Source of the DNA: Candidatus Cloacimonadota bacterium
GTDB lineage: Bacteria > Muiribacteriota > UBA6191
Reading direction: 5' to 3'
Length of the DNA: 60,394 bases
Assembly: GCA_023954715.1 (NCBI GenBank)
Contig: JAGSHD010000009.1
Coordinates: forward strand, 120,272-180,665
How positions within the stretch are numbered: the stretch's first letter is position 1; each line of letters opens with the position of its first letter. Both the position numbers and the translations under genes were made by a program. A model generated the notes under the pieces. It ran no database searches. It saw only the letters and a program-made list of their open reading frames with translations, and was not told where the DNA came from. Shown piece by piece: positions 29,301 to 36,992 of the stretch.

Positions 29301-30120
29301 GAATTTGATCTCCATCGTCTAGAGCTTGAGATAGGGGCTTTAAAATTAAGGCTCCTCCACCTTCACCAACAACTAGACCATCCGCATTTTCATCAAACGG
29401 GCGACACTGATTGTTTGCTGAATATGCACCTAATTGAGAAAACCCGACTTGTAATGCAACCATTTCAGATCTGTTTACACCAAGGGCAATCATTTGTTTT
29501 GCTTGTTTTGTCCAAATCTGTTCACAAGCCAAGTGGATTACATATAGCGAGGATGCACACGCAGCGTCTAAAGCATAACTTTGAATACCTAAACCAAAAA
29601 ATTCAGAACAAACCTGAGCAGGTAGCGCAGATTGGTGAAAGTTTCTGGAGTCTATATTTGTGTTAGGACCAATGTTTTTTTTATGTGCACTACTTACTAA
29701 AGATAAAAGATAATCTTCAGATGCTTCTTCTGCTTTTTCTGTAGCAAAAGTAAGGTTGCCAAGGATTAATCCAGTATCATTTAAAGATTTAGATGATAAT
29801 AAATCAGCATCTTCAAGAGCTTCGTTAACTACATGCAAACACCAATGAAAGTAAGGGTCTAGTTGAGATAACTTTGGAATCTTACTTTCATATTTGCTTA
29901 AGTCTACATCATAGTCTACAAAAGCACAGTGCTTAGAGTAGGTTTTATCAACCGTACCTTTTTTTGCAAGTAAATGGTGAGGCTCTAGACCTAAACGTTC
30001 CTTGCTAACTTCTTTAGTTTGTAATTCTTTATCTCTAATTCGAGACCAGAAACTTTCTTTTGTTTTGGCACCTGCAAACATGCAGGACATACCAACTACT
30101 GCTATTGGTTCTCGATTCAT
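23374..30120 (-). CDS. pfaC: PUFA synthase subunit: KS-CLF-AT-DH-DH (PfaC/Pfa3 type)
   Basis: 2248 residues. Domains in order: ketosynthase (about 5-440; LDAACASS with Cys188, ECHGTATN with His323, GSIKSLFGH with His361); chain-length factor (about 465-850; the Cys position reads VVFQEEGS, Gln651); acyltransferase (about 940-1270; FPGFGN, GFSGG with Ser1038); Pro-rich linker (1320-1470); two FabA-type double-hotdog dehydratases (about 1480-1860 and 1885-2245) with TSHFVGDNVMPG (His1753, Asp1767) and YSHFYMDPVVPG (His2144, Asp2158). It builds polyunsaturated acyl chains with the other Pfa subunits; the FabA-like domains dehydrate and isomerise to give cis double bonds. Fusion of AT here, rather than a separate PfaB, is the myxobacterial/thraustochytrid arrangement; the C-terminal AGPAT of some myxobacterial versions is missing. 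The start overlaps the upstream stop (ATGA). Confidence 0.95.
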   Translation of the reverse strand: MNREPIAVVGMSCMFAGAKTKESFWSRIRDKELQTKEVSKERLGLEPHHLLAKKGTVDKTYSKHCAFVDYDVDLSKYESKIPKLSQLDPYFHWCLHVVNEALEDADLLSSKSLNDTGLILGNLTFATEKAEEASEDYLLSLVSSAHKKNIGPNTNIDSRNFHQSALPAQVCSEFFGLGIQSYALDAACASSLYVIHLACEQIWTKQAKQMIALGVNRSEMVALQVGFSQLGAYSANNQCRPFDENADGLVVGEGGGALILKPLSQALDDGDQIHCVIRGSGLSCDGKDGGLLAPSHDGQVRALDKAYQSSGIDPKTIDVVECHGTATNVGDACEIKTLKKVFGDNQNQSVGIGSIKSLFGHCLSAAGMASSIKVIMALKEKALPPTLFTQPASRLDLESSPLYLIDKAIEWKQPSKHPRRGAVSGFGFGGTNAHIIFEEFDSNFHAELLKTHNNQNLQDQDISIISAECEFAQIKNLDDLHELLISDKDIFSELPKDRWPKFNWDKLLDHPIRGGFLEDQEVLVKNFKMTPNEVKRLLPQQLLVLQVAAKAIKKHEALDLKNAGIIVGLNWNANIAEHTIRLKSPRSIQKILSHLDLNASDSEFKQLLNQYKDSICPAINSDDVIGDIPNFPANRISSEMDIQGPSYVVFQEEGSAYKALEIARQALLSGETDTMVVGAVDIPLDFKSVLAEKDLFYQKVPMSDGAVVLVLRLKKQALLDKNPILANILKLDNFSRDDLKLNDYLKANKVQLLESTSPDRLTIDSALNVSLSSIKTQIGDTRSVQFLSSAMSGLLSLTRCFIPSNAKDYKDNGFFVPNTPKPWLQNKVDGSRRVLVHSYHSEGFHQTMLLEEHNDQIAPINSSSQKLFFFQASGLQDLKDKLSQQDYSLDLSTRQQNDLTLSMIATKDNLSERTQRALDLLDKNPTKVWDPSGIYFTDTPMMDKGKLAFLFPGFGNLYADMGRELLLKFPHLTQRICSESKYAKILSCEDKLWHNNGVDLFDMSVFEISFATTFHSWIFSSLFVEDFKIQPDQILGFSGGEINCLSALKVWNMDEYYECAQHDKVFSHQAAGEFFSVQKYFDTDETIKWSSYLVYLSETELKDKLKDWDRVFLTMVNTSKECMIAGITKDTENFINSLSCHTVKIPIPQVYHCDIMDLDKPALLDLWSNPVKAPQGIDFYAHATGKPYPLTQKSVSEAITKTCCECVDFQPVVQNAYADQARLFMEVGPQGSVTRHVQNILDGKEHFAVATNTAERSDENQLFHSLAMLATHGLRMDLSLLGEPKLVKSKKQLSIQATVGRTLGQFDVDSFVQELNKIQTIPKAKSEPIGLVSKKKPKVVTKVMPPKTPSNEVKPQINHKIQNINTINEPQRMIMSESTPQQNPLQLTGEQQSDFLKVQSAIIDAHENFLRDQQDLMRIEQILLGSPVQALPSHNAPSYSNNETVVLPVAPHPAPVAPPVNPAQEPIWNKEDILNFSHGKIADVFGPEFDIIDTYKQRTRFPSPPYLLVDRIMEIDGKLHEFKPSSVVTEFDVKPEDWFLIGDRCPISVCIESGQADLWLISFLGIDHKVKGERVYRLLGADFTFFDDFPKAPCTLRYEIHIKSFTQNDGTWLFFFDGVGYCDGVKFIEWVNGCAGYFTPAELSEKKQYKMPVWSKPENAIEYNPVRICRKQDFNKNEIRALVDGNIYECFGQGFEVPFKEDAAHQNTFPKWSNHDICMVDNIHIRRTDGMHGLGYIEADLALDDNHWYFTSHFVGDNVMPGTLMLDGCSQILEFYLLYLGFGFQARGGRFRPILNNQIKVKCRGQVIPGMKDLKYYLHITKIEPGHNPKVWADAVLTSEGKEVVIIDSLGFEIYYDNLPALPAVGQQAFDMYGRPVVTNETQLIELTVGKPSTYFGEHYEIFDQDRQISRMPNPPYACITRVTEITGEKQNLKVGATMVNEFDMSADDWYFQINQGLMPFCVFNEVVLQPCGLLPQLLELDCMSKSDRFIRNLGGKMITYQDIPAQDNRIIAEVKLTEMVNTPGAFMVKYDGRYTLSDGSLLAEGVDLHFGFYSQEALAASPGLTLAKDVKEALESANAQAPAMELAQLPTPMGIGTQLKLPVGPGLFFDRVAEFRPDGGRYKNGYITVEKDVDETEWIFYSHFYMDPVVPGSYSLDAMTQVAKYVMLYHGLDQREGTPYFRINFDQWMDWQYRGQILQHNDKIIYEVEVKELVDGVNPYIIISGRVFCDGKFIYQLDNVRVTIQYS

Positions 30121-32576
30121 TTGTTAGCCTTTTTAGCTTTTGTTGTGTAGCTATTGAAAGACTCGTTAAAAATAGCCTTCCAACCTTTTCCATAAGCGAT
30201 TAACTTAGAGTCTTGGTCAAAAAACCAAGTATCTAATTCAGCTTTAAATGCTTTAGTATCTAGTTTGTTTACATGAATCATACACTTAACCAAATTACCA
30301 TCAAATGGTTTTACTTGATAATAAGACTCAAACCCTTGTGGGATACCGATACAACTTTGAGTCTTGCCTAACCAGACTAGTCCCATTTGAGCCATTCCGT
30401 CCAATACTAATGGATCTGAAAACCAAGAGCTTTGCTTAGAGTTTTTAATTAAATCTTTTGGTTTTGATGTTTCTAGGATTGCTCCGATACCGATTTCTGA
30501 GTATCCAGAGATACTCTTGATACATTGTAAAGACTCACCATGAAACAAGTAATTATTGTAAGCATCTTTTATAGACTCATCAAACTCTTTATAATCGAGT
30601 TTTTCTACTGGTGCTGGTAAGTCTAAATTTGGTGTTTCTGTAGCTAGTAACACACTAGCTGCATATTGTTTTAGTTTGTTGTTTTCATCAAAGATATCAA
30701 CTTGTACTAAGACTCCGTTGTCTAATCTTTCTTGTAGGCTTACTTTGAAGTTGAAAGTAAGGCTTTTGTCAGCAAAAGATGCGCCCTTATAAACTCTAAG
30801 ATCACTTAGTTTTATTAAATGTAGATTTGGAGCAAATCGATCCGCTGCCTCTAAAATGTACTCCATAACCATTGCCATTGGTAATACGGGATCTTCTAAT
30901 AAACAATGGTCTTGTAAATAAGTATCTTCATCAACATTTACTGTTTTTGTATATGTAATACTTGGTTTAGTATCTTCAATTGAGTTTCCGCCCAATTCTA
31001 GGTTACCAGCACCGACGATGATCTCATTTGTTTCGTGAGGGCCATAAGCTAGCTCTTCAACAAATAGCTGAGCACCGATTGTAGGGGGGATTAAACCAAT
31101 ACCTTGAGATTTGAACATTCTAGCTAATTGAGGAGTAACCATTCCACCATCAAACGGTCCCCAGTTGTAAGAGATCATTCGACATTTCGGGAAATGCTTT
31201 TCCAAGCCTCTAGCTAAGTGGTTTAACATCTCATTAGAAGCAGCGTAATCAGACTGTCCTACATTTCCGAATTTTCCAGCAACAGAAGAAAATAGACCAA
31301 TAAACTTTAATGACTGACCTTTCAATAGATCTAAAAGAGAAAAGAATCCATCAATCTTTACAGAAACAACTCGTTGAAATTGGTCTTCTGTTTTGTCTGT
31401 AATTAACTTATCATATAAAACACCAGCTCCGTGTACTAAACCAGTGATAGCACCATATTTACTTCTTACATCATCTAGTACAGATTGACATTTATCTAAA
31501 TCAGTTACGTCCAAACTATGGTAGCTAGCTGAGTGACCATTTTGCTTAAGGTAGTTTAGTTGTGAATGCACATCTAATGCACCACGAACTTTCCATGTTC
31601 TAGCATCGATATCTTTAGGAGTAAACTTCTTACCAGACTTTTTAAAAGATTGTATCAAGTAAGACTTAATGTCTTTATCTTCACAATTTGGATCTAAATG
31701 TGCAACTTCTTCTAGATCAATTGTTGATCGACCAAGTAGTACATAGTGAGATGGAAACTCTTTTGCCATTTCTCTGACGACTTCTGCTGTTACTCCTCTA
31801 CCGCCACCAGTCACTAAAATTACATCTTTGTTATCTAGTACAAAGTCATTTTTAGGATAGCTATGATCTACTGGTGTAGCCACAGGTACTTGAGTAAAAC
31901 GATCACTACCAGTGTATCCAACCTCAACAGTTTTGTGTGAAGCGAATAACTCAGAAACAAGGTTAGTTGCTATAGAGCTCAAATCATCGTTAAGGTCAAG
32001 ATCGATTAATTTTGATTGAGTTGTAGAGCTTTCTTTTGCCATACATTTGATAAAACCAGCTAAACCAGCGATGGAAGCGCAGTAGTTTCCACCCTTATTA
32101 ATACCAAAGGTACCACCCATAGAGGTTATGGCATAAAATTGTGTGTTAGTAGCAGAGTTTTTAGCCCATGTATTTTGGTACCATTGTGCTAGATAAAAAT
32201 TTGCATAAGCCAAATTGTGCAATTTAGTTTGTCTTGCGTCTGGAGATAAATCAAAATAATCAGATGCTTTTTCAAAAGCCTTTAGATTTAAGATAGCTGT
32301 AAAAGATTGATCGTTTTTAGCAAGATCAGCATGAAATTTTTCAAGACTTTCACTATTTAAGCTTTTATCTTGGCTACCATGATTGATTTTTAAAGAACTG
32401 TGTTTTACAGAGTGGGAAGTAAGAAGTTTAGATACTTCTTTGTGTAATCCTAAATCATCTTCAATAATCAGTACATTATTTGCGTAAGTACCTTTGTCTA
32501 AAGAAAGTCCATTTAAGCGTTGTAGGGAGGTTATATATCTCCCTACTTCGCTATTTAGGATATTATCTACCCTCAT
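30117..32576 (-). CDS. PUFA synthase ketoreductase-dehydratase subunit (split C-terminal half of PfaA)
   Basis: 819 residues. An N-terminal pseudo-reductase half (about 30-235) precedes the NADPH-binding ketoreductase (TGGGRGVT at 256-263; LFSSVAGK with Ser431; SDYAASN with Tyr444). A polyketide-type double-hotdog dehydratase-like domain follows (about 535-800) with DHCLLEDPVLP (His557; Glu instead of the usual Gly of HxxxGxxxxP) and LVLDGMAQ (Asp726). In Shewanella PfaA these domains are fused C-terminal to the ACPs; here they are a separate protein. The gene starts 23 bases after the ACP subunit stops, without a good ribosome site, suggesting translational coupling, and its stop overlaps the start of pfaC by 4 bases. 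Confidence 0.93.
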   Translation of the reverse strand: MRVDNILNSEVGRYITSLQRLNGLSLDKGTYANNVLIIEDDLGLHKEVSKLLTSHSVKHSSLKINHGSQDKSLNSESLEKFHADLAKNDQSFTAILNLKAFEKASDYFDLSPDARQTKLHNLAYANFYLAQWYQNTWAKNSATNTQFYAITSMGGTFGINKGGNYCASIAGLAGFIKCMAKESSTTQSKLIDLDLNDDLSSIATNLVSELFASHKTVEVGYTGSDRFTQVPVATPVDHSYPKNDFVLDNKDVILVTGGGRGVTAEVVREMAKEFPSHYVLLGRSTIDLEEVAHLDPNCEDKDIKSYLIQSFKKSGKKFTPKDIDARTWKVRGALDVHSQLNYLKQNGHSASYHSLDVTDLDKCQSVLDDVRSKYGAITGLVHGAGVLYDKLITDKTEDQFQRVVSVKIDGFFSLLDLLKGQSLKFIGLFSSVAGKFGNVGQSDYAASNEMLNHLARGLEKHFPKCRMISYNWGPFDGGMVTPQLARMFKSQGIGLIPPTIGAQLFVEELAYGPHETNEIIVGAGNLELGGNSIEDTKPSITYTKTVNVDEDTYLQDHCLLEDPVLPMAMVMEYILEAADRFAPNLHLIKLSDLRVYKGASFADKSLTFNFKVSLQERLDNGVLVQVDIFDENNKLKQYAASVLLATETPNLDLPAPVEKLDYKEFDESIKDAYNNYLFHGESLQCIKSISGYSEIGIGAILETSKPKDLIKNSKQSSWFSDPLVLDGMAQMGLVWLGKTQSCIGIPQGFESYYQVKPFDGNLVKCMIHVNKLDTKAFKAELDTWFFDQDSKLIAYGKGWKAIFNESFNSYTTKAKKANK

Positions 32577-32599
32577 TTGATGAGGAGTAGATTTTGGCT

Positions 32600-35500
32600 C
32601 TATGCTAGAGCTGTTTTTTTTTTATCGTCACACAAGTAAGATACGATGTCACCGATTGTATTTAAAATACCCATTTGAGAAGGCCCTACAACAGGAGCTT
32701 CAGGGAATTTTTCTTGAACGGCTCCAAGAATTTCAACTCGTCGAATTGAATCAACAGCTAAATCATCTTCAAGGTTCATGTCATCGTTTAACATGTCTTC
32801 AGGAAAACCTGTTTTATCAGCAATCACATTTAACAAAAATGAACCGATTTCAGATGCGATTGATGAGGCACCACTTGTTGCTGCTGGAGCAGATGTAGCT
32901 GGAGCGCTTTGGGCACCTTCTGATAAATATCCAACGATGTCACCAATAGTGTTTAGGATACCCATTTGAGAAGGTCCAACTACAGGAGCGTTAGGGAATT
33001 TTTCTTGAACAGCACCAAGAATTTCAACTCGTCTGATTGAATCAACAGCTAAGTCATCTTCTAGGTTCATGTCATCAGTTAACATATCTACAGGAAAACC
33101 AGTTTTATCAGCAATTACATCCATTAAGAAAGACGCAATTTCGTTTGAACCAGTACTAGCAGGAGCAGAACTTGTTGCAGCTGGAGCTGAATCTTCAGAA
33201 CCTTCTGCTAAATAATTGATGATATCACCAATAGTATTTAAGATACCCATTTGAGATGGTCCTACTACAGGAGCATTAGGGAACTCCTCTTGTACAGATC
33301 CTAGAATCTCTACTCTTCTAATAGAATCTACCGCTAAATCATCTTCAAGGTTCATGTCGTTAGTTAACATATCTACTGGGAAACCAGTCTTATCAGCGAT
33401 TACTTCTAAAAGAAATCCTTCAATTTTATTTTTACTTGCACCTGTTGATGCAACAACAGGAGCAGCTTTAGGCTCATGAGCTGGCTTTTCAAACATTGAC
33501 GAAAGTAAAGAACCACTTTTTGGAGCAGCTTTAGCAGCAACAGGAGTTGGAGCAGCTACTGGAGCAGGTGCGGCAACTGGTGTTGGAGCTACAGCTACAG
33601 GTTGAGCAACAGGAGCTTGAACAGGTGCAGCTACTGGTGCTTGGATAGCTACCGGCTGTGCAACAGTTTGAGTAACTGTTTGAGGAGCGAACTGTGGAGC
33701 TGCTTGAGGTAAAGCCAAAGTTTGACCTGTTACCATTTGTTCGAAAACTCGGTTTGCTTCAGTTTGCATGAATAAAAATTGCTGATGAACTTCAACCATT
33801 TTTAATCTATATCTGTTAAATTCATCTAATTGTGTGCTTGGGATATTACCAGAATTTTGCATAGGTGTTCCAGTCAAAGGCTTAGGAGCCTGTCTTCTCA
33901 TTGGTTGAGTTGCTGTAGTAGGAGTTTGACTCGCTGCAGCTGTACTCTTAACCGCTTGTTGGTTTACGTTTGAATTTGTATTTAATGAAGGGGATTGTAC
34001 CTTTTGTACAGGCTTTTGTAAATCATTACCTGTGCTAGTACCAACATTTACATGTTTAATCACTTCTTTGATTATTTCTTTTGGTTTTGGAAGTGGATGC
34101 TTAGGCTTTTGATCCCTTGCATCTTTAGTTTTTTGAGTTCTGTAGTTGGCACCATTTAACTTGATAGTAACAGGACTCAATTTGTCTTTTAAAATCGCTG
34201 TATCTTGTTTTTCACCAAAGAAGGCTGCATTGAAATCGATTTTGCCTAAAGTAAATAATTGAGCAACAAGGTGTGAAAAGTTTTTCAAACCATTATGTTC
34301 AGGGTTATTTTTAGGATCACCAGAGTCAGTGCTAAATACTAAAGTTTCATTTTTGTCTAAAATAGACTTAATTAATCCAGACTGGATTTTACCAGGGCCT
34401 ACTTCAACAAAAATGTTTGCTCCATCTTTATGCATTTGAGAGATCTCTTCAACATAAGATACAGGGTTTAATAATTGATTCGCTAAACAAGATTTAATTT
34501 CTGCTTCAGTGTTTGGGTAAACCTTGGCACTAGTATTTGAATAAACCGATAGTTTACTCAGGTTAAACTTCGTTTGATCAATCATCTTTTTAAACTTGTC
34601 TACAGCTGGCTTCATCAATTCAGTATGAAAAGCAGCCCCCACTGGGATACGTTTTACAGTTAGTTTTTCTTTGGTGAAAAACTCACAAACAGAATCAATC
34701 TCTGTAGTCTTACCAGAAATAACTCCTTGAGAAGGGCTATTGATATTTGCTAAAACTACAGATGTGTTCAATTTAGAATTAGCTGTACTAAGAGTAGATT
34801 GGATTTTATCCAATGGAGCTAAAACAGCGGCCATTGTTCCATCACTGTTTTCAGCACATTCTTGCATTAACTTGCCTCGTTCTTCACTTAATTTCATGTA
34901 AGATTCAAAATCAACAACACCAGCAGCATATAATGCACTGAGTTCACCAAATGAGTGTCCACCAAAAACATCAGCTTTTAGTCCAAGAGCAGTTAATGCG
35001 TCTAAAACAGCTAAGTTAGCGAAGGCAAGAGCAGGTTGTGCTCGATTTGTTTGAGTTAAGCTATCTCTTTGTTTTTGTCTTTCATCATTGCTAAAAACAG
35101 GAATTGGATAAGCAAACTTTGAGATGGAGTCCCATTTTTGTGAACTTCTAAACGCTTCTACTTTATCTAATGTTTTTTGACATTCAGGGAAAGTGAATAC
35201 GAAATCTTTAACCATAGCTGGATGCTGAGCACCTTGACCTGCAAACAAAAATGCAACTTTAGAAGCTTCGTGGCTGTTTTGTGGCATAAAATATATTTTA
35301 TTTGGTCTAACTAAGTTTTGAGTAGCTTGAGAAGTTAAATGTGTCTCTAGTTCGTTTAAATGATCTAATAAACTAGTAAAGTCTTTGGCTATAACCGCAG
35401 CTTTAACCTTTGCTTTTGAATTTAATGAGTGCTGATTAAAACGAGCCAACTGATTAATATTTTCAGCTTTTTTACTGTAATCTTGATATGCTTTGACCGT

Positions 35501-36991
35501 CTCTTTTAATTGATCGATAGACTCTTCACCAAAAACGAAAACTTCTTGTTGAGATCGATAAATACTTTGATAAGATTCAGTATCAAATTCAGATAAAACA
35601 GCATGAAAATTTGTTCCACCAAAACCAAAAGCACTAGAAGCTGCATATCTCTTATCTCTATTCTTTACCCAAGGTCTAGCCTCAGTATTTAAATAGAAAG
35701 ATGTATCTTCGATTCCCATTTTTGGGTTTGGTTCAGAAATATTAATTGTAGGTGGCAATACTTTATGATGAAGAGAAAGAGCAGCTTTCATTAATCCAGC
35801 AACACCAGCTGATGCTTTACAGTGTCCGATTTGTGACTTAACAGAACCCATTGCACACCAGTTTTTATCAGAATCTGACTGATAGATAGACTGAAGTCCT
35901 TGAAACTCTTTAAAATCTCCAACACGAGTACCTGTACCATGAGCTTCTAACAACTGAATATGCTCCGGTGTTACTCCTGCCATTTCATAAGCTTGCTTAA
36001 CCGCTTTAGCTTGTCCTTGTGGCACTGGCTGATAAATACTTTTGCCTTTACCATCACTAGATGAGCCCATGGCATCGATAACAGCGTAGATTTTATCGTT
36101 ATCTCTAACCGCATCTTCATATCTTTTTAGAACGACTAAACCGATTCCTTCAGCGATTAATATTCCATCAGAGTCAGCAGAGAATGGTCGGGATTTTCCC
36201 TCTGCAGAAAATGCAGGGGTTTTAGAAAAACACATATACATGAAAATATTATTTTCCGTGTCAACTCCACCGGTAATTGCCATATCAGATGTACCAGTTA
36301 ATAAACTATCGATAGACATTTTGATTGCACCAAGTGAACTAGCACATGCAGCATCAATAACACAGTTTGTACCACCTAAGTTTAAGTGAGATGCGATTCG
36401 ACCAGAAACTACGTTACCTAACACTCCCGGGAAAGAGTTTTCTTGCCAGATTGGGTAAGACTCTCGGTATTGTTCTGTGATTGAATCTCTAGTTTGCTCA
36501 TCAACACCGTGTTGATCTAAAATTTGATCAATCACTGGATAAGATAATCTCATATTAAGTGGAGTAGCTAATTCAGTAATACAAGTTGTTCCGACAATAC
36601 AGCAAACCTTATCAAGGTCTAAGTCCGGATTGTTTAAGTAACCAGCATCTGCCATAGCTTCTCTTGCTACTTTCATACCAAGCAGTTGAGCTGTATCAAT
36701 AACGTCAACGTCTTTTGGACCGATTCCGTATTTCATTGGATCAAAGTCAACAAATGGTAAAAAACCACCACGCTTACAATAAGTTTTATCGGGGATCTTT
36801 TGATCTTCGTCAAAATAATCTTTTATTTTCCAGTGAGTGTCTTCTGGGATATCAGTTATACAGTCTTTTGCTTGTACAATGTTTTTCCAGTACTCTTCTA
36901 GGTTTGTAGCTCCAGGATAATGACATCCCATACCAACTATAGCGATTCTTCGATCCAAGTTTTGGATAAATTTATTTGTATCTTTACTCAT
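32600..36991 (-). CDS. pfaA: PUFA synthase KS-MAT-ACPx3 subunit (N-terminal half of PfaA)
   Basis: 1463 residues. Ketosynthase (about 12-470): VIDAACASS with Cys216, EAHGTGT with His351, GSVKSQIGH with His390. Malonyl-CoA acyltransferase (about 575-920): FLFAGQGAQ, FGGHSFGE with Ser680, GAAFHTEL with His789. A Lys/Pro linker, a short helix (about 1055-1090) and an Ala/Pro/Val-rich linker (about 1095-1160) lead to three nearly identical acyl carrier domains, each with DDLAVDSIRRVEIL; the phosphopantetheine serines are Ser1223, Ser1318 and Ser1415. It loads malonyl units, carries the chain and catalyses condensation. Three ACPs is low for Pfa synthases (often five or more), which usually correlates with lower output. 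pfaD ends one base before its start. Confidence 0.95.
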   Translation of the reverse strand: MSKDTNKFIQNLDRRIAIVGMGCHYPGATNLEEYWKNIVQAKDCITDIPEDTHWKIKDYFDEDQKIPDKTYCKRGGFLPFVDFDPMKYGIGPKDVDVIDTAQLLGMKVAREAMADAGYLNNPDLDLDKVCCIVGTTCITELATPLNMRLSYPVIDQILDQHGVDEQTRDSITEQYRESYPIWQENSFPGVLGNVVSGRIASHLNLGGTNCVIDAACASSLGAIKMSIDSLLTGTSDMAITGGVDTENNIFMYMCFSKTPAFSAEGKSRPFSADSDGILIAEGIGLVVLKRYEDAVRDNDKIYAVIDAMGSSSDGKGKSIYQPVPQGQAKAVKQAYEMAGVTPEHIQLLEAHGTGTRVGDFKEFQGLQSIYQSDSDKNWCAMGSVKSQIGHCKASAGVAGLMKAALSLHHKVLPPTINISEPNPKMGIEDTSFYLNTEARPWVKNRDKRYAASSAFGFGGTNFHAVLSEFDTESYQSIYRSQQEVFVFGEESIDQLKETVKAYQDYSKKAENINQLARFNQHSLNSKAKVKAAVIAKDFTSLLDHLNELETHLTSQATQNLVRPNKIYFMPQNSHEASKVAFLFAGQGAQHPAMVKDFVFTFPECQKTLDKVEAFRSSQKWDSISKFAYPIPVFSNDERQKQRDSLTQTNRAQPALAFANLAVLDALTALGLKADVFGGHSFGELSALYAAGVVDFESYMKLSEERGKLMQECAENSDGTMAAVLAPLDKIQSTLSTANSKLNTSVVLANINSPSQGVISGKTTEIDSVCEFFTKEKLTVKRIPVGAAFHTELMKPAVDKFKKMIDQTKFNLSKLSVYSNTSAKVYPNTEAEIKSCLANQLLNPVSYVEEISQMHKDGANIFVEVGPGKIQSGLIKSILDKNETLVFSTDSGDPKNNPEHNGLKNFSHLVAQLFTLGKIDFNAAFFGEKQDTAILKDKLSPVTIKLNGANYRTQKTKDARDQKPKHPLPKPKEIIKEVIKHVNVGTSTGNDLQKPVQKVQSPSLNTNSNVNQQAVKSTAAASQTPTTATQPMRRQAPKPLTGTPMQNSGNIPSTQLDEFNRYRLKMVEVHQQFLFMQTEANRVFEQMVTGQTLALPQAAPQFAPQTVTQTVAQPVAIQAPVAAPVQAPVAQPVAVAPTPVAAPAPVAAPTPVAAKAAPKSGSLLSSMFEKPAHEPKAAPVVASTGASKNKIEGFLLEVIADKTGFPVDMLTNDMNLEDDLAVDSIRRVEILGSVQEEFPNAPVVGPSQMGILNTIGDIINYLAEGSEDSAPAATSSAPASTGSNEIASFLMDVIADKTGFPVDMLTDDMNLEDDLAVDSIRRVEILGAVQEKFPNAPVVGPSQMGILNTIGDIVGYLSEGAQSAPATSAPAATSGASSIASEIGSFLLNVIADKTGFPEDMLNDDMNLEDDLAVDSIRRVEILGAVQEKFPEAPVVGPSQMGILNTIGDIVSYLCDDKKKTALA
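32633..33430 (-). repeat. Three tandem acyl-carrier-domain repeats, period about 290 bases
   Basis: Coding repeats at about 33430-33206, 33145-32921 and 32851-32633 within the KS-MAT-ACP gene. The core residues FPVDMLT(N/D)DMNLEDDLAV are almost unchanged between copies and the spacers are Ala/Ser/Pro-rich. High nucleotide identity makes gain or loss of copies by recombination plausible. Confidence 0.9.
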
Positions 36992-36992
36992 A

